From contig JARBJD010000710.1 of assembly GCA_033064195.1 (NCBI GenBank), positions 1-21,139 on the forward strand: a stretch of DNA of 21,139 nt. The letters are read 5' to 3'. Within the stretch, counting starts at the first letter, position 1, and each line of letters starts with the position of its first letter. This DNA is from Blattamonas nauphoetae. Lineage: Eukaryota > Preaxostyla > Oxymonadida. Made by a program: the position numbers and the translations under genes. Under the pieces are notes generated by a model. The model was given only the letters and a program-made list of their open reading frames with translations, ran no database searches and had not been told where the DNA came from. Below, one piece after another: positions 1 through 10,885 of this stretch.

Positions 1-338
1 TCATTATGGGAGTGAGATCACATTTATTCAATACAAAACGACGAAGCAACGTGGAGTGTCCATCTGAGACAGATGAATTGATGGAGTGAGAAATCATACT
101 TACAGTTTGAACTTTCAAATATGCACCTTTATTCAGCTGTCAGATCTTCATATCTATTTGTTATGGTTTGATCGAGTTTTCAGAAATGATGGCCAAACCG
201 AAGGCTAACAAACAGTTTCAAGTGAAAGTTCCTGAACCATGTGTGCATCTCCCATTTTTCATCTCTCTTTCACCATCCCATCTTCTCTTCACTGTTCAAA
301 ACTTCGTGACGTTTTCTCTGTCTTCTAATATTTTCTCA
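1..338. other. 5' flank without a recognised gene
   Basis: I recognise no gene here. The last part (about 250-338) is pyrimidine-rich and ends in CTAAT followed by TTTTCTCAG, immediately before the kinase-like reading frame that starts at 339. This resembles the branch point and 3' splice site of a spliceosomal intron. A GTGAAAG at about 220 could be the matching 5' splice site, giving an intron of about 120 nt. This is a weak inference from motifs only. Confidence 0.35.
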
Positions 339-447
339 GACAGTTTTCTTCGGAAATTGGGGCAAGGAAGATTTGGGTCAGTGCATGAAGTATTGAAAAG
401 GGGACGGATGAACACTTTGCGATGAAGGTGCTGCCGTTCACATCATA
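339..447 (+). pseudogene. Protein kinase N-lobe fragment, broken
   Basis: The frame from 339 reads SFLRKLGQGRFGSVHEV. This is the glycine-rich ATP-binding loop of a eukaryotic protein kinase (GxGxFGxV, with GQGRFG at 361-378). About 40 nt further on, EHFAMKVLPF matches the next strand, which carries the invariant ATP-anchoring lysine (AMK, 419-427). The two motifs are in different frames, so at least one indel separates them, and a stop follows directly after the second. No catalytic loop (HRDLKxxN) or DFG motif was found downstream. The fragment stops where a repeat beginning CCTCCACAAAACCGG starts (451), so an insertion may have cut the gene. A candidate 3' splice site lies at 338. This is a relic of a host serine/threonine-type kinase, and the subfamily cannot be told. 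Confidence 0.6.
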
Positions 448-693
448 GTCCCTCCACAAAACCGGCTAAAATATACAAAACCGGTTTTATTCATTATAAG
501 ATCAATTTTGAAAATATAAGGCAAGAATTGCAATTTCAGAACTCTTAGAAACATGGTTACGGTAGTTTGATGAGAGAGAAGATCATCAATATCACAAAAA
601 CAACGAGAAAGTTTCCAAATAATGGGAAAATGCCTTCTTTTCGTCACTTCTTGGTTTTGAAAAACTAGGTCTACTTGAAAGGGTGTATTAATG
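448..693. repeat. Partial copy of the CCTCCACAAAACCGG repeat end
   Basis: Positions 451-492 carry CCTCCACAAAACCGG, then AAAACCGGTTTTATTCA. This closely resembles the left end of the element starting at 694 and lies in the same orientation. No partner right end is seen before 694. It may be a second left end, an older copy truncated by the 694 element, or an internal subterminal repeat. The remaining 200 bp show nothing recognisable. Confidence 0.5.
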
Positions 694-1973
694 GGGCCTC
701 CACAAAACCGGTTTTAATATATAAAACCGGTTTTATTCACCAAGACCCAAAATTCGCACTATGGTGCACATAAACTTGCTTATTGACTCTCTTATGAGAT
801 TCGTTATCGAAATTTGTGGAGAAACCGAATCATTGAAGAATGGGTGAGACGAAAAAGATGGTAACAAAGAACAAAGCAAAGATGTCAGCGGAGAAGCTGT
901 GACATGAACGATCGTGTCTCTTCACTTTTCGGCGAGAATGGGCGGAGGGACATGTTGTGGTTGACATGGTGATCCTTTCATTGTCGCATCCAATATATGT
1001 GGAGAAAGCATGTACGCACCTTATATCTGACCAACTGAGAATGCGAGGACCTCCAAAGGGGTATGCTTAGAACTGAGGCGGAGTGCGAAGGCGTGAGCAT
1101 CAGATTTGTGAAGTGTTGTTGCAGGCCCATTGGGAGGCTGGTATAGCCGATTCGGGAGTAGTTGATGAGGAATATTCATCCATTGCTGCGTGCTGGCCGA
1201 ATGATCTCGCCTCATTTGATGGAAGTTGGATGGAGGCAGTACTTGTTAGTTGTCCGACAGCATGCGAGTGTGCGAGTGGCAGCGATGGAGAAGAGATCCA
1301 ATTTGGTCCCAATTGTTTCGAGAGGCTGTTCAGGACTGATACTACCACTCAATCTCCTCAGTCAACCGTTCGTAGGATCCTCCCTTTGGAGTCGCATAAA
1401 CCTTTTCAGGAATGAAGTGGTCAAACAGAATTAGCAAAGCTGAATAGTAAGTATGGTGTCGGATTCGTTATCTGCGCAGTTTTCCAATCCAGAAGAATGG
1501 ACAATTCGTGGCTGAGGTGGGCGTGATTGTGATGACAGCTGTCTTTACAGTACTAAAGATCAATACGTAATTTCGACTTTGTTTCTATTTCTGTTTCCTC
1601 TGGGACGTAGATGGAGGAGTTTTCATTCAATGTCCAATCGATAATGCGTGACAGAGGAGAAGCGTAATGATTTGGCACATCCTTCTCATCATCTGTCTAA
1701 GAATCAAGTTCATATTGCTGATTCCAATAAGTACCACTTGCATCTGTTCAATACCGAGCAAACCCGGTTGTCTGAGACGCATCACGAGAGTGAGTATTGT
1801 TGATCGAACAAATTCTTTGAAAAACGCAGAACAAAATGATTTCGAAACAGATCGTCGAGAGAGAGCAGCCGGCGTCTAATAAACCAAGTTTTGAGTCATT
1901 GTCGAGAGGGATTGTCGATGTTTGATCTGAATAAAACACGATTTTATCTTTAAAACCGGTTTTGTGGAGGCCC
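694..1973. mobile_element. Unclassified 1.28-kb element with terminal inverted repeats
   Basis: The left end (694-717) begins GGGCCTCCACAAAACCGG and the right end (1950-1973) is its reverse complement. The match is exact for 24 bp and continues imperfectly for about 20 more. AAAACCGGTTTT, itself a palindrome, recurs inside the left end. No convincing target-site duplication is visible: the left flank reads TTAATG and the right flank ATCATC. Inside, several overlapping frames of 60-110 codons occur on both strands (for example 1083-1415 and 1162-1434), but none shows a transposase motif and no single frame dominates. The best description is a non-autonomous or decayed DNA transposon of unknown superfamily. 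Confidence 0.6.
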
Positions 1974-2168
1974 ATCATCTCCAAATTGCTATTCTATGAC
2001 TGAATAGAACTATAAATTGATTATTTCGACATTGATAAAAGAGGAGGAGAATTGGAAGACACTTGGAATGAATGAATGAATGTTGAATCGGTGTCGACTT
2101 AATTTCGTCTTGAACAATTGGTTTGATCTAATCCAAACTGTCAACTGAAAATGGAGCAGAAGAAAGTC
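1974..2168. other. Unique spacer left of the rDNA
   Basis: Nothing is recognised here. It lies between the 694-1973 element and the first sequence shared with the second rDNA spacer. It contains a short GAATGAATGAATG run near 2070. Confidence 0.4.
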
Positions 2169-2372
2169 TTGACAGTGTAAAGACTCATTTTGAAAGGTCT
2201 AGTCCACTTTCAGGCTCACGTCAGGGATGTCGGTTGTTGGTTTTGGACAAGGTATCAGGCCAACTTTTGAAAAAGTTTGGTACCTAGGTGCAAAAACTAG
2301 GAGAGTGGAGAGCTAAGCTCGTGAAAATGAAAGTCGCAGAATTGCCAAAAAGTAGTGAAATTCAAAAAATTC
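2169..2372 (+). other. Distal intergenic spacer of rDNA unit 1 (diverged)
   Basis: This stretch shares short blocks in the same order with 12779-13028. They include GACAGTGTAAAGACTC followed by a TTTTGAAA/GTCTAGTCC block, and GGTACCTAGGTGCA. It lacks the 44-bp duplicated block present in the second copy. The start of homology near 2169 marks the left edge of rDNA in the window. Confidence 0.6.
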
Positions 2373-2894
2373 TCGGATATTGTAGTGCCTGAACTGTGAT
2401 GAGATAGTGATAAGCCATTAACCCTTTAAATAGGGTCAGTATGGTTTTGTTGAGAAAGTTCATTGTGAAGAAATCCTGTTAGGAATGTTGATTGAAGAAT
2501 TGATGATCTTAACAGTGTATTACTTCACACTGGATGGTAATGATAATGATATTCACGGATATTGTTGTTGTTACTAATTTGACAAATCACGTTCACATAG
2601 TTGGATGTTGCCTTGTATTGATTAGGGAAAATAAAAATCAATAGTCCTTGGTCTTTGATTAAGGAATATTTGGTTAATATTGTTTCTACTATATCAAATG
2701 TATATGTAGTTGCCTTGTTATATGTATCTTTAATTAATTGAGCATATGTATGTGTAGGATATAGACTATATCAGTGTCTGGTGGAAGGTTGAGCTTGCTC
2801 CATTCCTAATGGACCCAGCTTTGTATTAAGCTGAGTATATAGAATTCTATGCATTTTATGAAGAAATTAGTTAAAATATGTATAAAATTGATGA
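2373..2894 (+). promoter_or_regulatory. rDNA 5' external transcribed spacer and probable Pol I promoter region, unit 1
   Basis: This segment lies directly upstream of the 18S and is repeated almost unchanged at 13029-13561, with a handful of small indels. Such conservation, next to a spacer that diverges quickly, suggests that it holds the RNA polymerase I start site and the 5' ETS. I cannot locate the start site itself, because Pol I promoters have no portable consensus. A possible hairpin around AGCTT...AAGCT lies at about 2792-2833. Confidence 0.55.
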
Positions 2895-3870
2895 ATCTGG
2901 TTGATTCTGCCAGTAGTCATATGCTTGTCTCTAAGATTAAGCCATGCATGTGCCAGTATAAACAACTTGTACTTGTGAAACTGCGAATGGCTCATTAAAT
3001 CAGTTATAATTTGTTTGATAGTTGATTTGCTACATGGATAGCCGTAGTAATTCTAGAGCTAATACATGCAGAAGAACCCGACTTGCAAAGGAAGGGTTGT
3101 ATTTATTAGATCGAAAACCAATGTCAAGTAGAGATACTTGGCTTTTGGTGAGTAATGATAAAGGTCGAATCGGAAAATCCGATGTGTCATTGAAATTTCT
3201 GCCCTATCAACTTGACGGTAGGATAGAGGCCTACCGTGGTGGTGACGGGTAACGGAGAATCAGGGTTCGATTCCGGAGAGGGAGCCTGAGAAACGGCTAC
3301 CACTTCCAAGGAAGGCAGCAGGTGCGCAAATTGCTCAATCGAAATCATAATTCGGAAGCAGTGACAAAAATACAAATGCTGGGTTATCTCAGCAATTTGA
3401 ATGGTTGTGGTGTAAGTATCCGCAAGAGCAGCGATTAGAGGGCAAGTCTGGTGCCAGCAGCCGCGGTAATTCCAGCTCTAATAGTGTATACTAAAATTGC
3501 TGCAGTTAAAAGCTCGTAGTTGGATTTTGGAGGAAACGTCGATTTCTGTGTGATGGGATACATTGTGTTTCATCTTGCAGGAAGTGTTTTTCCGATATTT
3601 TCGAAGACAGGTCTTGCGCTTTATTGAGTGAGGCTATGGATTCGGAGGTTTTACTTTGAAGAAATTGGAGTGTTCAAAGCAGGCGTTATGCAACTGAACA
3701 GATTAGCATGGAATAATAAAATAGGACACTTGTTTATTGTTTTCTTCGGAAGATGATAAAGTCCATTTTGTTGGTTTATGGAGCAGGTGTAATGATTAAT
3801 AGGGACAGTTGGGGCATATGTATTGCATTGTCAGAGGTGAAATTCTTGGATTTATGCAAGACGAACTAAG

Positions 3871-3917
<47 letters not shown>

Positions 3918-4540
3918 AGGGGATCGAAGGCGATCAGAAACCGCCCTAGTCTTAACTATAAACGATGCCAACTAGGGATTGGAGGGAGCTTTATGGCCTC
4001 GTCAGGACCTTTAGAGAAATCAAAGTCTCTGGGTTCTGGGGAGTATGGTCGCAAGTCTGAAACTTAAAGAAATTGACGGAAGGGCACCACCAGGTGTGGA
4101 GCCTGCGGCTTAATTTGACTCAACACGGGAAACTTACCAGGTCCAGACACGGGAAGGATTGACAGATTTTGAAGCTCTTTCTTGATTCCGTGGGTGGTGG
4201 TGCATGGTCGTTCTTAGTTGGTGGAGTGATTTGTCTGGTTAATTCCGATAACGAACGAGACCTCAACCTGCTAAATAAGTTGGTCGCTTTTAGTAAGTGA
4301 TGTAACTTCTTAGAGGGACTACTACAGTTGCATGTAGGGAAGCTTGAGGCAATAACAGGTCTGTGATGCCCTTAGATGTCCTGGGCCGCACGCGCTACAC
4401 TGATTGATTCAACGAGTTTGTGCTTGCCCGAAAGGGTTGGCTAATCTTTTGAATGTCAATCGTGCTGGGGATTGATCTTTGTAATTTTGGATCATGAACG
4501 AGGAATACCTAGTAAGTGCAAGTCATCAGCTTGCGCTGAT

Positions 4541-4590
<50 letters not shown>

Positions 4591-4669
4591 ATCAGATGAA
4601 ATGTTCGGATGATGTGATTGCAGTTGCGCAAGTGACAGCGGTTATGTTAGAAGAACAGTGAATCTTATT

Positions 4670-4730
<61 letters not shown>
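2895..4730 (+). rRNA. 18S (small subunit) ribosomal RNA, complete
   Basis: This is the small-subunit rRNA, the decoding subunit core. The 5' end reads AATCTGGTTGATTCTGCCAG (usual TGATCCTGCCAG, here with one C to T change). The 530 loop GTGCCAGCAGCCGCGGTAA is at about 3450, and AAACTTAAAGAAATTGACGG at about 4060. The decoding-site region TTGTACACACCGCCCGTCGC is at about 4556, and the gene ends at GGATCATTA (4730). The length of about 1836 nt is typical of eukaryotic 18S. Conserved blocks follow one another without interruption, so I see no intron. Ends are set by alignment to known termini and may be off by 1-3 nt. It is the first gene of the Pol I transcript. Confidence 0.97.
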
Positions 4731-4732
<2 letters not shown>

Positions 4733-4852
4733 AAAATTTAAATATATTAAACAATATATGATAATAAAATAAAGTCTACATGTAGTGATGTAGATTTTAG
4801 GGTGCCTCAATATAAACATTATATGTGTAGCCAATGATATAGATAAATTATA
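4731..4852 (+). other. Internal transcribed spacer 1
   Basis: This is AT-rich sequence between the 18S end and the 5.8S start. It is only about 122 nt long, which is short. It contains a TCTACATGTAGTGATGTAGA inverted repeat near 4775 that would fold as a hairpin. Confidence 0.9.
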
Positions 4853-5006
4853 AACTTTTGGTAGTGGATATCTTGGCTCTTGCATCGATGAAGAACGCAG
4901 CAAAGCGCGATAGTTAATGTGAATCGCAAGAATCTGTGAATCATCAAAGTTTTGAACGCATCCTGCGGTGTCTTAACTTTTAGTTAAGAGACCATTCTTA
5001 TTTCAG
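4853..5006 (+). rRNA. 5.8S ribosomal RNA
   Basis: The 5.8S core is clear: TCTTGGCTCTTGCATCGATG, then AAGAACGCAGC, then the variant GTGAATCATCAAAGTTTTGAACGCA. The 3' end is set by pairing. TTCTTATTTCAG (about 4995-5006) is nearly complementary to CTGAAATTAAGAA at the start of the 28S (5228-5240), which is the conserved 5.8S-28S helix. The length of about 154 nt is normal. A TTAACTTTTAGTTAA hairpin (about 4973-4987) replaces the usual GC-rich 3' stem-loop. Ends are approximate. Confidence 0.93.
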
Positions 5007-5227
5007 AATTGGTAAATATTAAAATATCTTTTATCCTTACTTGGGATAGAAAGGAAATGAGATGAACATATTGAGTATATGTCATCTTTAATAATATCGA
5101 TATATGAATCATTAAGAGATATTGTTTGTTGAAATATGATATATAAACAATTTGATATTTAAATATAAATATTTAATTGTCTTGTATACTTCTGTTTTAA
5201 CAACTCACTTTATATATATAAAACAAT
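5007..5227 (+). other. Internal transcribed spacer 2
   Basis: About 221 nt, strongly AT-rich, between the 5.8S 3' end and the 28S 5' end. No gene is expected and none is seen. Confidence 0.88.
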
Positions 5228-6499
5228 CTGAAATTAAGAAAGATTACCCGCTGAACTGAAGCATCTAAATAAGCGGAGGAAAAGAAACTAACTAGGATTC
5301 CTATAGTACCGGCGAGGGAAGTAGGAAAAGCCCAAAGCTAAAATCTATGCGGGCTGTTTTGCATGCATAGAGATGTGCTTTATAGATGTGGGGTTGTGTT
5401 GTGAAGAAGATAGAGGCTAAAATACCCTTTCGAACGGGTTATCATAGAGGGTGAAAATCCCGTTTTGGCCTTGTTTCACAATGCGCTAAGCTCTGCAATC
5501 GTCGAGTCGGGTTGTTTGAGATTGCAACCCTAATTGGGTGGTAAGCTTCATCCAAGGCTAAATATATGCAAGAGACCGATAGCGAACAAGTACCGTAAGG
5601 GAAAGATGAAAAGTATTTTGGAAAAAAGTTGAAATAGGGCTTGAAACTTCCAAAAGGGAAGCGATACAACTCTATAGAGAAGATTTGTTATATATCGATT
5701 GTTGGAAAGATTTTTGAAGATGTGTAATTATAACTGTAAAAGGTTAAACATATTTTCAAGAGTTTTTCTGATAATTAGATATATAATAGAAATCGGTCAA
5801 TCGTGTTTTCTGATAATCAAGATTTCAAATTCAGGAAGGTAGAATTGTTCATTCATTTCGATGGGTGGATGATTTGTTTATAGCCTCGAATTAGACGGAT
5901 TTGAATATTCTACATAGGAGGAGAACACAAATGAACCTTATTGATTGGGGTTTAAGTTTATCTTAACGAGAGTATCTTTGCAAGGAAATTTTGATGATAT
6001 GTGGTTGATATATGATTTACTTTGATTAGTTTCGGCTAGTCAATTGGTAAGTAATAATTGATCGTATATTGTTGAATGCAATTAGACGGCTCTGTTCGAA
6101 GATAGATTTTAAGATTGACTTTAGTTGGATATGGATTGTATTGCCCCGTCTTGAAACACGGACCAAGGAGTCTATCAGACATGCGAGTATTTGGGTAATT
6201 TAAACCTAATAATGCGTAATGAAAGTGAAGACAATCGTTTTGGATTGTTGAGATATGAAATTATGATCTGTCTAGATTATGATGGCAATATCGACCGACT
6301 GATTCTAAAGATTAATTTCCAACTCTCGGGTTGGAAGGGATTGGTTCGAGTTATAGCATATCTGATAGGACCCGAAAGACGGTGAACTTTGCTTGAGTGT
6401 GGGTGAAGCCAGAGGAAACTCTGGTGGAAGCTCGTCGGGGTAATGACGTGCAACTCTTTCCTTAGACTTGAGTTAAGGGGCGAAAGACTAATCGAACCG

Positions 6500-6545
<46 letters not shown>

Positions 6546-7015
6546 TTGTTATAATGAGTTTTGTCCGGTAAAGCGAATGATTAGAGGTCTTGGGGGAGGA
6601 ATTCCCTCAACCTATTCTCAAACTCTAAATGGGCAAAAAGACGTTTGTAAATGATGATTGATTCAGGGAAGGGATTGATTTTACTGATGATTGTATGAAT
6701 GGATGCCTTTTGGGGTAATTGTTTGTATGATTATTAGGGATTTATTCTGGAAATGAGTTGATTGTTGTTGAAGGTTTAAATTAGATATATGGATTGTCTA
6801 CCTTTAAAGTGTTGTTTAAGTAAACAGCGTGATAAAAAGATGATCCAATAAAGAATTGAATCAATAGCTCCAAGTGGGCCATTTTTGGTAAGCAGAACTG
6901 GCGATGCGGGATGAACCGAAAGTTGTGTTAAGGTGCCGGAATTTGTGCTCATGAAGATACCATAAAAGGTGTCAATTCATATAGACAGCAGGACGGTGGC
7001 CATGGAAGTCGGTAT

Positions 7016-7049
<34 letters not shown>

Positions 7050-8231
7050 TGAATTGGCCCTGAAAATGGATGGCGCTTCAGCACAATACCTATACACGAC
7101 CAAAATCATGATGATGATTTTGTGTAGGAGGGCGTGCGGGTTTTTTAGAAGCTATGATGTGAATCATGGTGGAAAAGCCTGTAGTGCTGATCTTGGTGGT
7201 AGTAGCAAATATTCAAATGAGAAACCTCTCAATGGGGGATAATTTTGAAGACTGAAGAGAAGAAAGGTTCCATATGAATCTAATTGAGATATGGGTTAGT
7301 CGACCCTAATGAATCGGTTAAATACCGTGATATAAAATGGATTTTGTAAAAGCAGGATTCATATTCAGAAAGGGAAGAAGGTTAATATTCCTTCACCTTT
7401 TACGTGTGGATAATTAAAATGGCAACATAAAGAAGCCTGTACTCATCAGAAAACACATCGGGAAGAGTTTTCTTTTCTTCTTAACGACTGATAAAGCTCG
7501 TTGTTAATATTATTTGCATGAGCATTGGGCATGGAAGCGGGTTAACCGGAGAAGTGGCCAATCAGTTGGAAGAGCCCCTCTATTTATATGAGGAAGACAT
7601 TTATTGTTGATAGCAAGTAAAATGGTCCGATTGTGTTTTATGATCCTTGAAACTACAGGGGACTGAATGATTTTCACACGAGGTCGTACTGATAACCGCA
7701 ACAGGTCTTCAAGGTGAGGAGCCTCTAGTCGATAGAAGAAAGTAGGTAAGGGAATTCGGCAAAATAGATCCGTAACTTTGGGAAAAGGATTGGCTCTAAG
7801 GATCGGTCCGTCGGGTTCGATGAAAGCGGGTTACTTATTTAGATGGATTGTGTTGATTTGTTGGCGGGCTTGGCAACAGGTCTGCTGATGAGTTGATATA
7901 GTCTGTTTAAGGGTGGCAGCGCGTGTCGTAAGTGTGCTTGATTGTGTGTCTATATTGAAGAGGAGACTTTTTGATTGGATGCAAAATTGGGTGCATTTTC
8001 TCGAATCGCTTTTTAATCGAAGCGAGTTAGTTTCGGATTGTGGATCTCGATCTGCAGACGAGATTAATGGAGTATAAACGATTAACTTAGAACTGGAACG
8101 GACAAGGGGAATCCGACTGTTTAATTAAAACAAAGCAATGTGAAGGCTGGAAAACGGTGTTGACACATTGTGATTTCTGCTCAGTGCTCTGAATGTCAAA
8201 GTGAAGAAATTCAATCAAGCGCGGGTAAACA

Positions 8232-8275
<44 letters not shown>

Positions 8276-8374
8276 CTCTAATTAGGGACGCGCATGAATG
8301 GATTAACGAGATTCCCACTGTCCCTATCTACCATCTAGCGAACCCACAGCCAAGGGAACGGGCTTGGAAGAATC

Positions 8375-8412
<38 letters not shown>

Positions 8413-9306
8413 AGAATCTGTGAAATGATTTAGAGGGTATAGGATAGGTGGGAGAGGGCAACCTCGACAGTGTAATACCACTACTTTTATTATCATTTTA
8501 CTTATTTGATTGTTGAGGAGCATTATATGGTGTACTGGTGTGATATGTTTGTAGTCCTCGGATTATACGCAGATTGCATTTCAGGCCATATTATGATTCT
8601 GGAACTAAACGTTAAAGGAGTTGGTTTAATTTATGATGATGGGGTCTAGTTGGGGCGACTTGACTAGGTTCTACATTGTATGGCGACTCTGGGGGGATAG
8701 TAGTCTTCGGGCTATGTGTACCTACGTGATCTCATTCAAAGACATTTTCTGATGGGGAGTTCGGCTGGGGCGGCACATCTGTTAAACAACAACGCAGGTG
8801 TCCTAAGATGAGCTCAGTGAGAACAGAAATCTCACGTAGAACAGAAGGGTAAAAGCTCATTTGATTTTGCTTTTCAGTATGAAGACAAACCGTGAAAGCG
8901 TGGCCTAACGATCCTTTGAGTTTTACAAGTGTTAAGCCAGAGGTGTCAGAAAAGTTACCACAGGGATGAATATATAGAAATATGTTGCGATGTAGTTAGA
9001 TAGTCCCAGTTAAATATATGTAATATTTAGCTAGTCACTTATGGAAGTAAGTGGCAACACACCTGGTTATTGAAATATATACAGAGATGTATATAATCAA
9101 TAAATCATTTTATAAAGAAATGATTTTGACGGTCGGTAAGGTGTGCACCAAAATGACCATGTATGTATGTGTTTTGGTGTATGGTACGACCTATCCCAAT
9201 TATAAAATAATTATTAAATTGTACGACTTGTATAATTGATAATAGTTGACTATTGTTGGTAAATATGAGAACTGGCTTGTGGCAGCCAAGCGTTCATAGC
9301 GACGTT

Positions 9307-9344
<38 letters not shown>

Positions 9345-9387
9345 CGAAGCAGAATTCGCCAAGTGTTGGATTGTTCACCCACTAACA

Positions 9388-9425
<38 letters not shown>

Positions 9426-9990
9426 TAGTTTTACCCTACTGATGAATTATTGTCGTGATGGTAATTCAAGTTAGTACGAGAGGAACCCTTGAATCGCATA
9501 ATTGGTATTTGTGGTTGGTTGATAGGCCAGTGCCACGAAGCTACCATGCGTGGGATTATGACTGAACGCCTCTAAGTCAGAATCCTTGCCAGATTAATGC
9601 GAGAATGGTGTCTGGTAAATGACCAGATTTGTATGGATTTGTTATTGATATGGATAATAGTGTGTTTGATGTGTGGATCCGCGGCATGCAAGGCAGAGTG
9701 CTCGTGCGGGCAACCGTGGGGCATTTATGTGTGTGTGTTTCTTGGAGCTGCATGTTTTGCACTTATTGTAGTTGAAATGTAGATCAGCGATAAGGCCAGC
9801 CGTCAACATCAGGCAAGTATGGAATGTGTGTGACAGCGCATCTGTGCATGTTTGATGTGGTTGGTAGACATAATTGCTTGAGAATCCATGCGACGGAGAT
9901 CCTTTGTAGACGACTTAAAATGAAGTGGGATTGTAAATGGCAGAGTAGCTCTACGTTACGATCCATTGAGATTTAGCCCACTTTCTATGA
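5228..9990 (+). rRNA. 28S (large subunit) ribosomal RNA, complete, with a group I intron
   Basis: This is the large-subunit rRNA, including the peptidyl-transferase centre. Landmarks in order are ATTACCCGCTGAACTGAAGC (5243), ACCGATAGCGAACAAGTACC (about 5576), GTCTTGAAACACGGACC (about 6149) and GACTAATCGAACC (about 6487). They are followed by ACTATGACTCTCTTAAGGTA (about 8241), TTACCACAGGGAT split from AACTGGCTTGTGGC by the intron at 8968-9269, and the sarcin-ricin loop AGTACGAGAGGAACC (about 9473). The 3' end lies near GATTTAGCCCACTTTCT. The gene spans about 4.76 kb, or about 4.46 kb without the intron. This is longer than in yeast because of expanded variable domains (for example 5660-6120, 8480-8700 and 9600-9900). 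The 3' end is uncertain by about 10 nt. The 5' part carries substitutions (CTGAAGCATCTAAATAAG) where most eukaryotes read CTTAAGCATATCAATAAG. Confidence 0.95.
8968..9269 (+). ncRNA. Self-splicing group I intron in 28S (L2449 position)
   Basis: Universal core TTACCACAGGGAT^AACTGGCTTGTGGC is split after the T that corresponds to E. coli 23S position 2449. The 302-nt insert folds as a group I intron. P1 is exon GGGAT with guide GTCCC (9003-9007), including the terminal U.G pair. P2 is CACTTA/TAAGTG (9036/9048). P3 is CACACC/GGTGTG (9058/9140). P4 is TTATTGA/TCAATAA (9067/9097). P5 is TATATACA/TGTATATA (9076/9088) with a GAGA (GNRA) loop. P6 is ATCATTT/AAATGAT (9104/9118). P7 is GGTCG/CGACC (9131/9187). 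P8 is CACCAAAA/TTTTGGTG (9146/9172). P9 is CAATTATA/TATAATTG (9197/9231). Order and nesting are those of the catalytic core, and the last base is G, as the family requires. There is no homing endonuclease ORF. Group I introns at this site are known in nuclear rDNA of myxomycetes such as Physarum. Confidence 0.93.
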
Positions 9991-10488
9991 TCGATATAAG
10001 GAAATGCAAAATATTTCTTTTGTTTAGTGGATGAATTGTACATTAAAGAAATATCAAGTGTTTAAGTATTTTTGACAAAGTATTTTGACTAAAGTATATT
10101 TGACTAAGTCAATTGTACTAGGTACAAAATGTATTAAGTATTTTGACTAAGTACAAATTGTATTAAGTCAATAGTGCTAAAGTCATATTGATATTCTCTA
10201 TGTATAGTTCTCTTAAACAATTTGTTAATATTTGGTACAATGGACATTAACATATTACTTACTTGTGTTGTTCCTGAGTATAAACGAAGGAATGCATAAG
10301 GTAAAAGTGTTAAAGTCAATTTATCATTTGTTAACATATTGTGCAATAGGACATTAACAAAAGAAATACTTGTATGTGTATGCAGTGTTGACTTAATGAA
10401 ATGTTAAGTCATTACTTGATATGTTCTTGTGTAAGGACATTAAGAGTAAAACACTGTATGGATGTACAAGGGCAATTAATATAATGTC
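9991..10488 (+). other. AT-rich intergenic spacer downstream of 28S
   Basis: This is the start of the intergenic spacer and holds no gene. About 10050-10185 holds a loose reiteration of AAGTATTTTGACTAAG-type words. The Pol I terminator should lie in the first few hundred bases, but I see no motif that identifies it. Confidence 0.6.
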
Positions 10489-10670
10489 AATGTATTTATA
10501 CACTGGGACATTAATATTTGTGCACTCCAATGTATTTATACACTGGGACACTAAGTAATTAATGTACTCCTATGTATTTGTACAAGGGCATATATTAGTA
10601 AATGCCTATGTATTTGTACACTGGGACATTAACTTCATGGTAATGCCTATGTACTTATACACTGGGACAG
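10489..10670 (+). repeat. Degenerate 36-42-bp tandem repeat in the spacer
   Basis: Five copies of a unit headed TGTATTTATACACTGGGACA start at 10491, 10531, 10573, 10609 and 10650, at spacings of 40, 42, 36 and 41 bp. The variation in spacing and sequence means that the array is old. Spacer subrepeats of this kind are normal in rDNA. Confidence 0.8.
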
Positions 10671-10885
10671 TAATACTAAAGTACTGTATGAATGTACAGG
10701 GACATTAAGTAAGTCTTTCTTCCTTAACATTCATACAGTGGAGCCAAACACTAAAGTACTGTATGAGTGTACAGTGGAATTACTTAAGAAATTCCTTAAC
10801 ATTTATACAAGGGAGCCAAACACTGATGTATAGTGTAAGTGTATAGGGAAATTCCTTAAGATTTCCTTAACATTTATACAGTAAG
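10671..10885. repeat. Interspersed direct and inverted short repeats in the spacer
   Basis: ACTGTATGAATGTACAG-like words (about 10682 and 10758) alternate with their approximate inverse CATTCATACAGTGGAGCCAA (about 10729). Further CCTTAACATTTATACA words lie at about 10793 and 10864. Adjacent inverted copies could pair into hairpins. Confidence 0.65.

Noticed and set aside
1083-1434. Two overlapping plus-strand frames inside the left TIR element as a transposase
   Set aside because: Neither shows a DDE triad, zinc finger or other transposase motif, and both strands are equally open here.
8224-8275. Possible R2 or I-PpoI-type insertion at the conserved 28S target
   Set aside because: CTATGACTCTCTTAAGGTAG followed by CCAAATGCC is uninterrupted in this unit.
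9051-9239. A 62-codon frame inside the group I intron that might be a homing endonuclease
   Set aside because: It is too short, has no LAGLIDADG or His-Cys box motif, and is made of the paired P3-P8 core.
3022-9966. Short frames within 18S and 28S
   Set aside because: They lie in highly conserved rRNA sequence and have no coding support.
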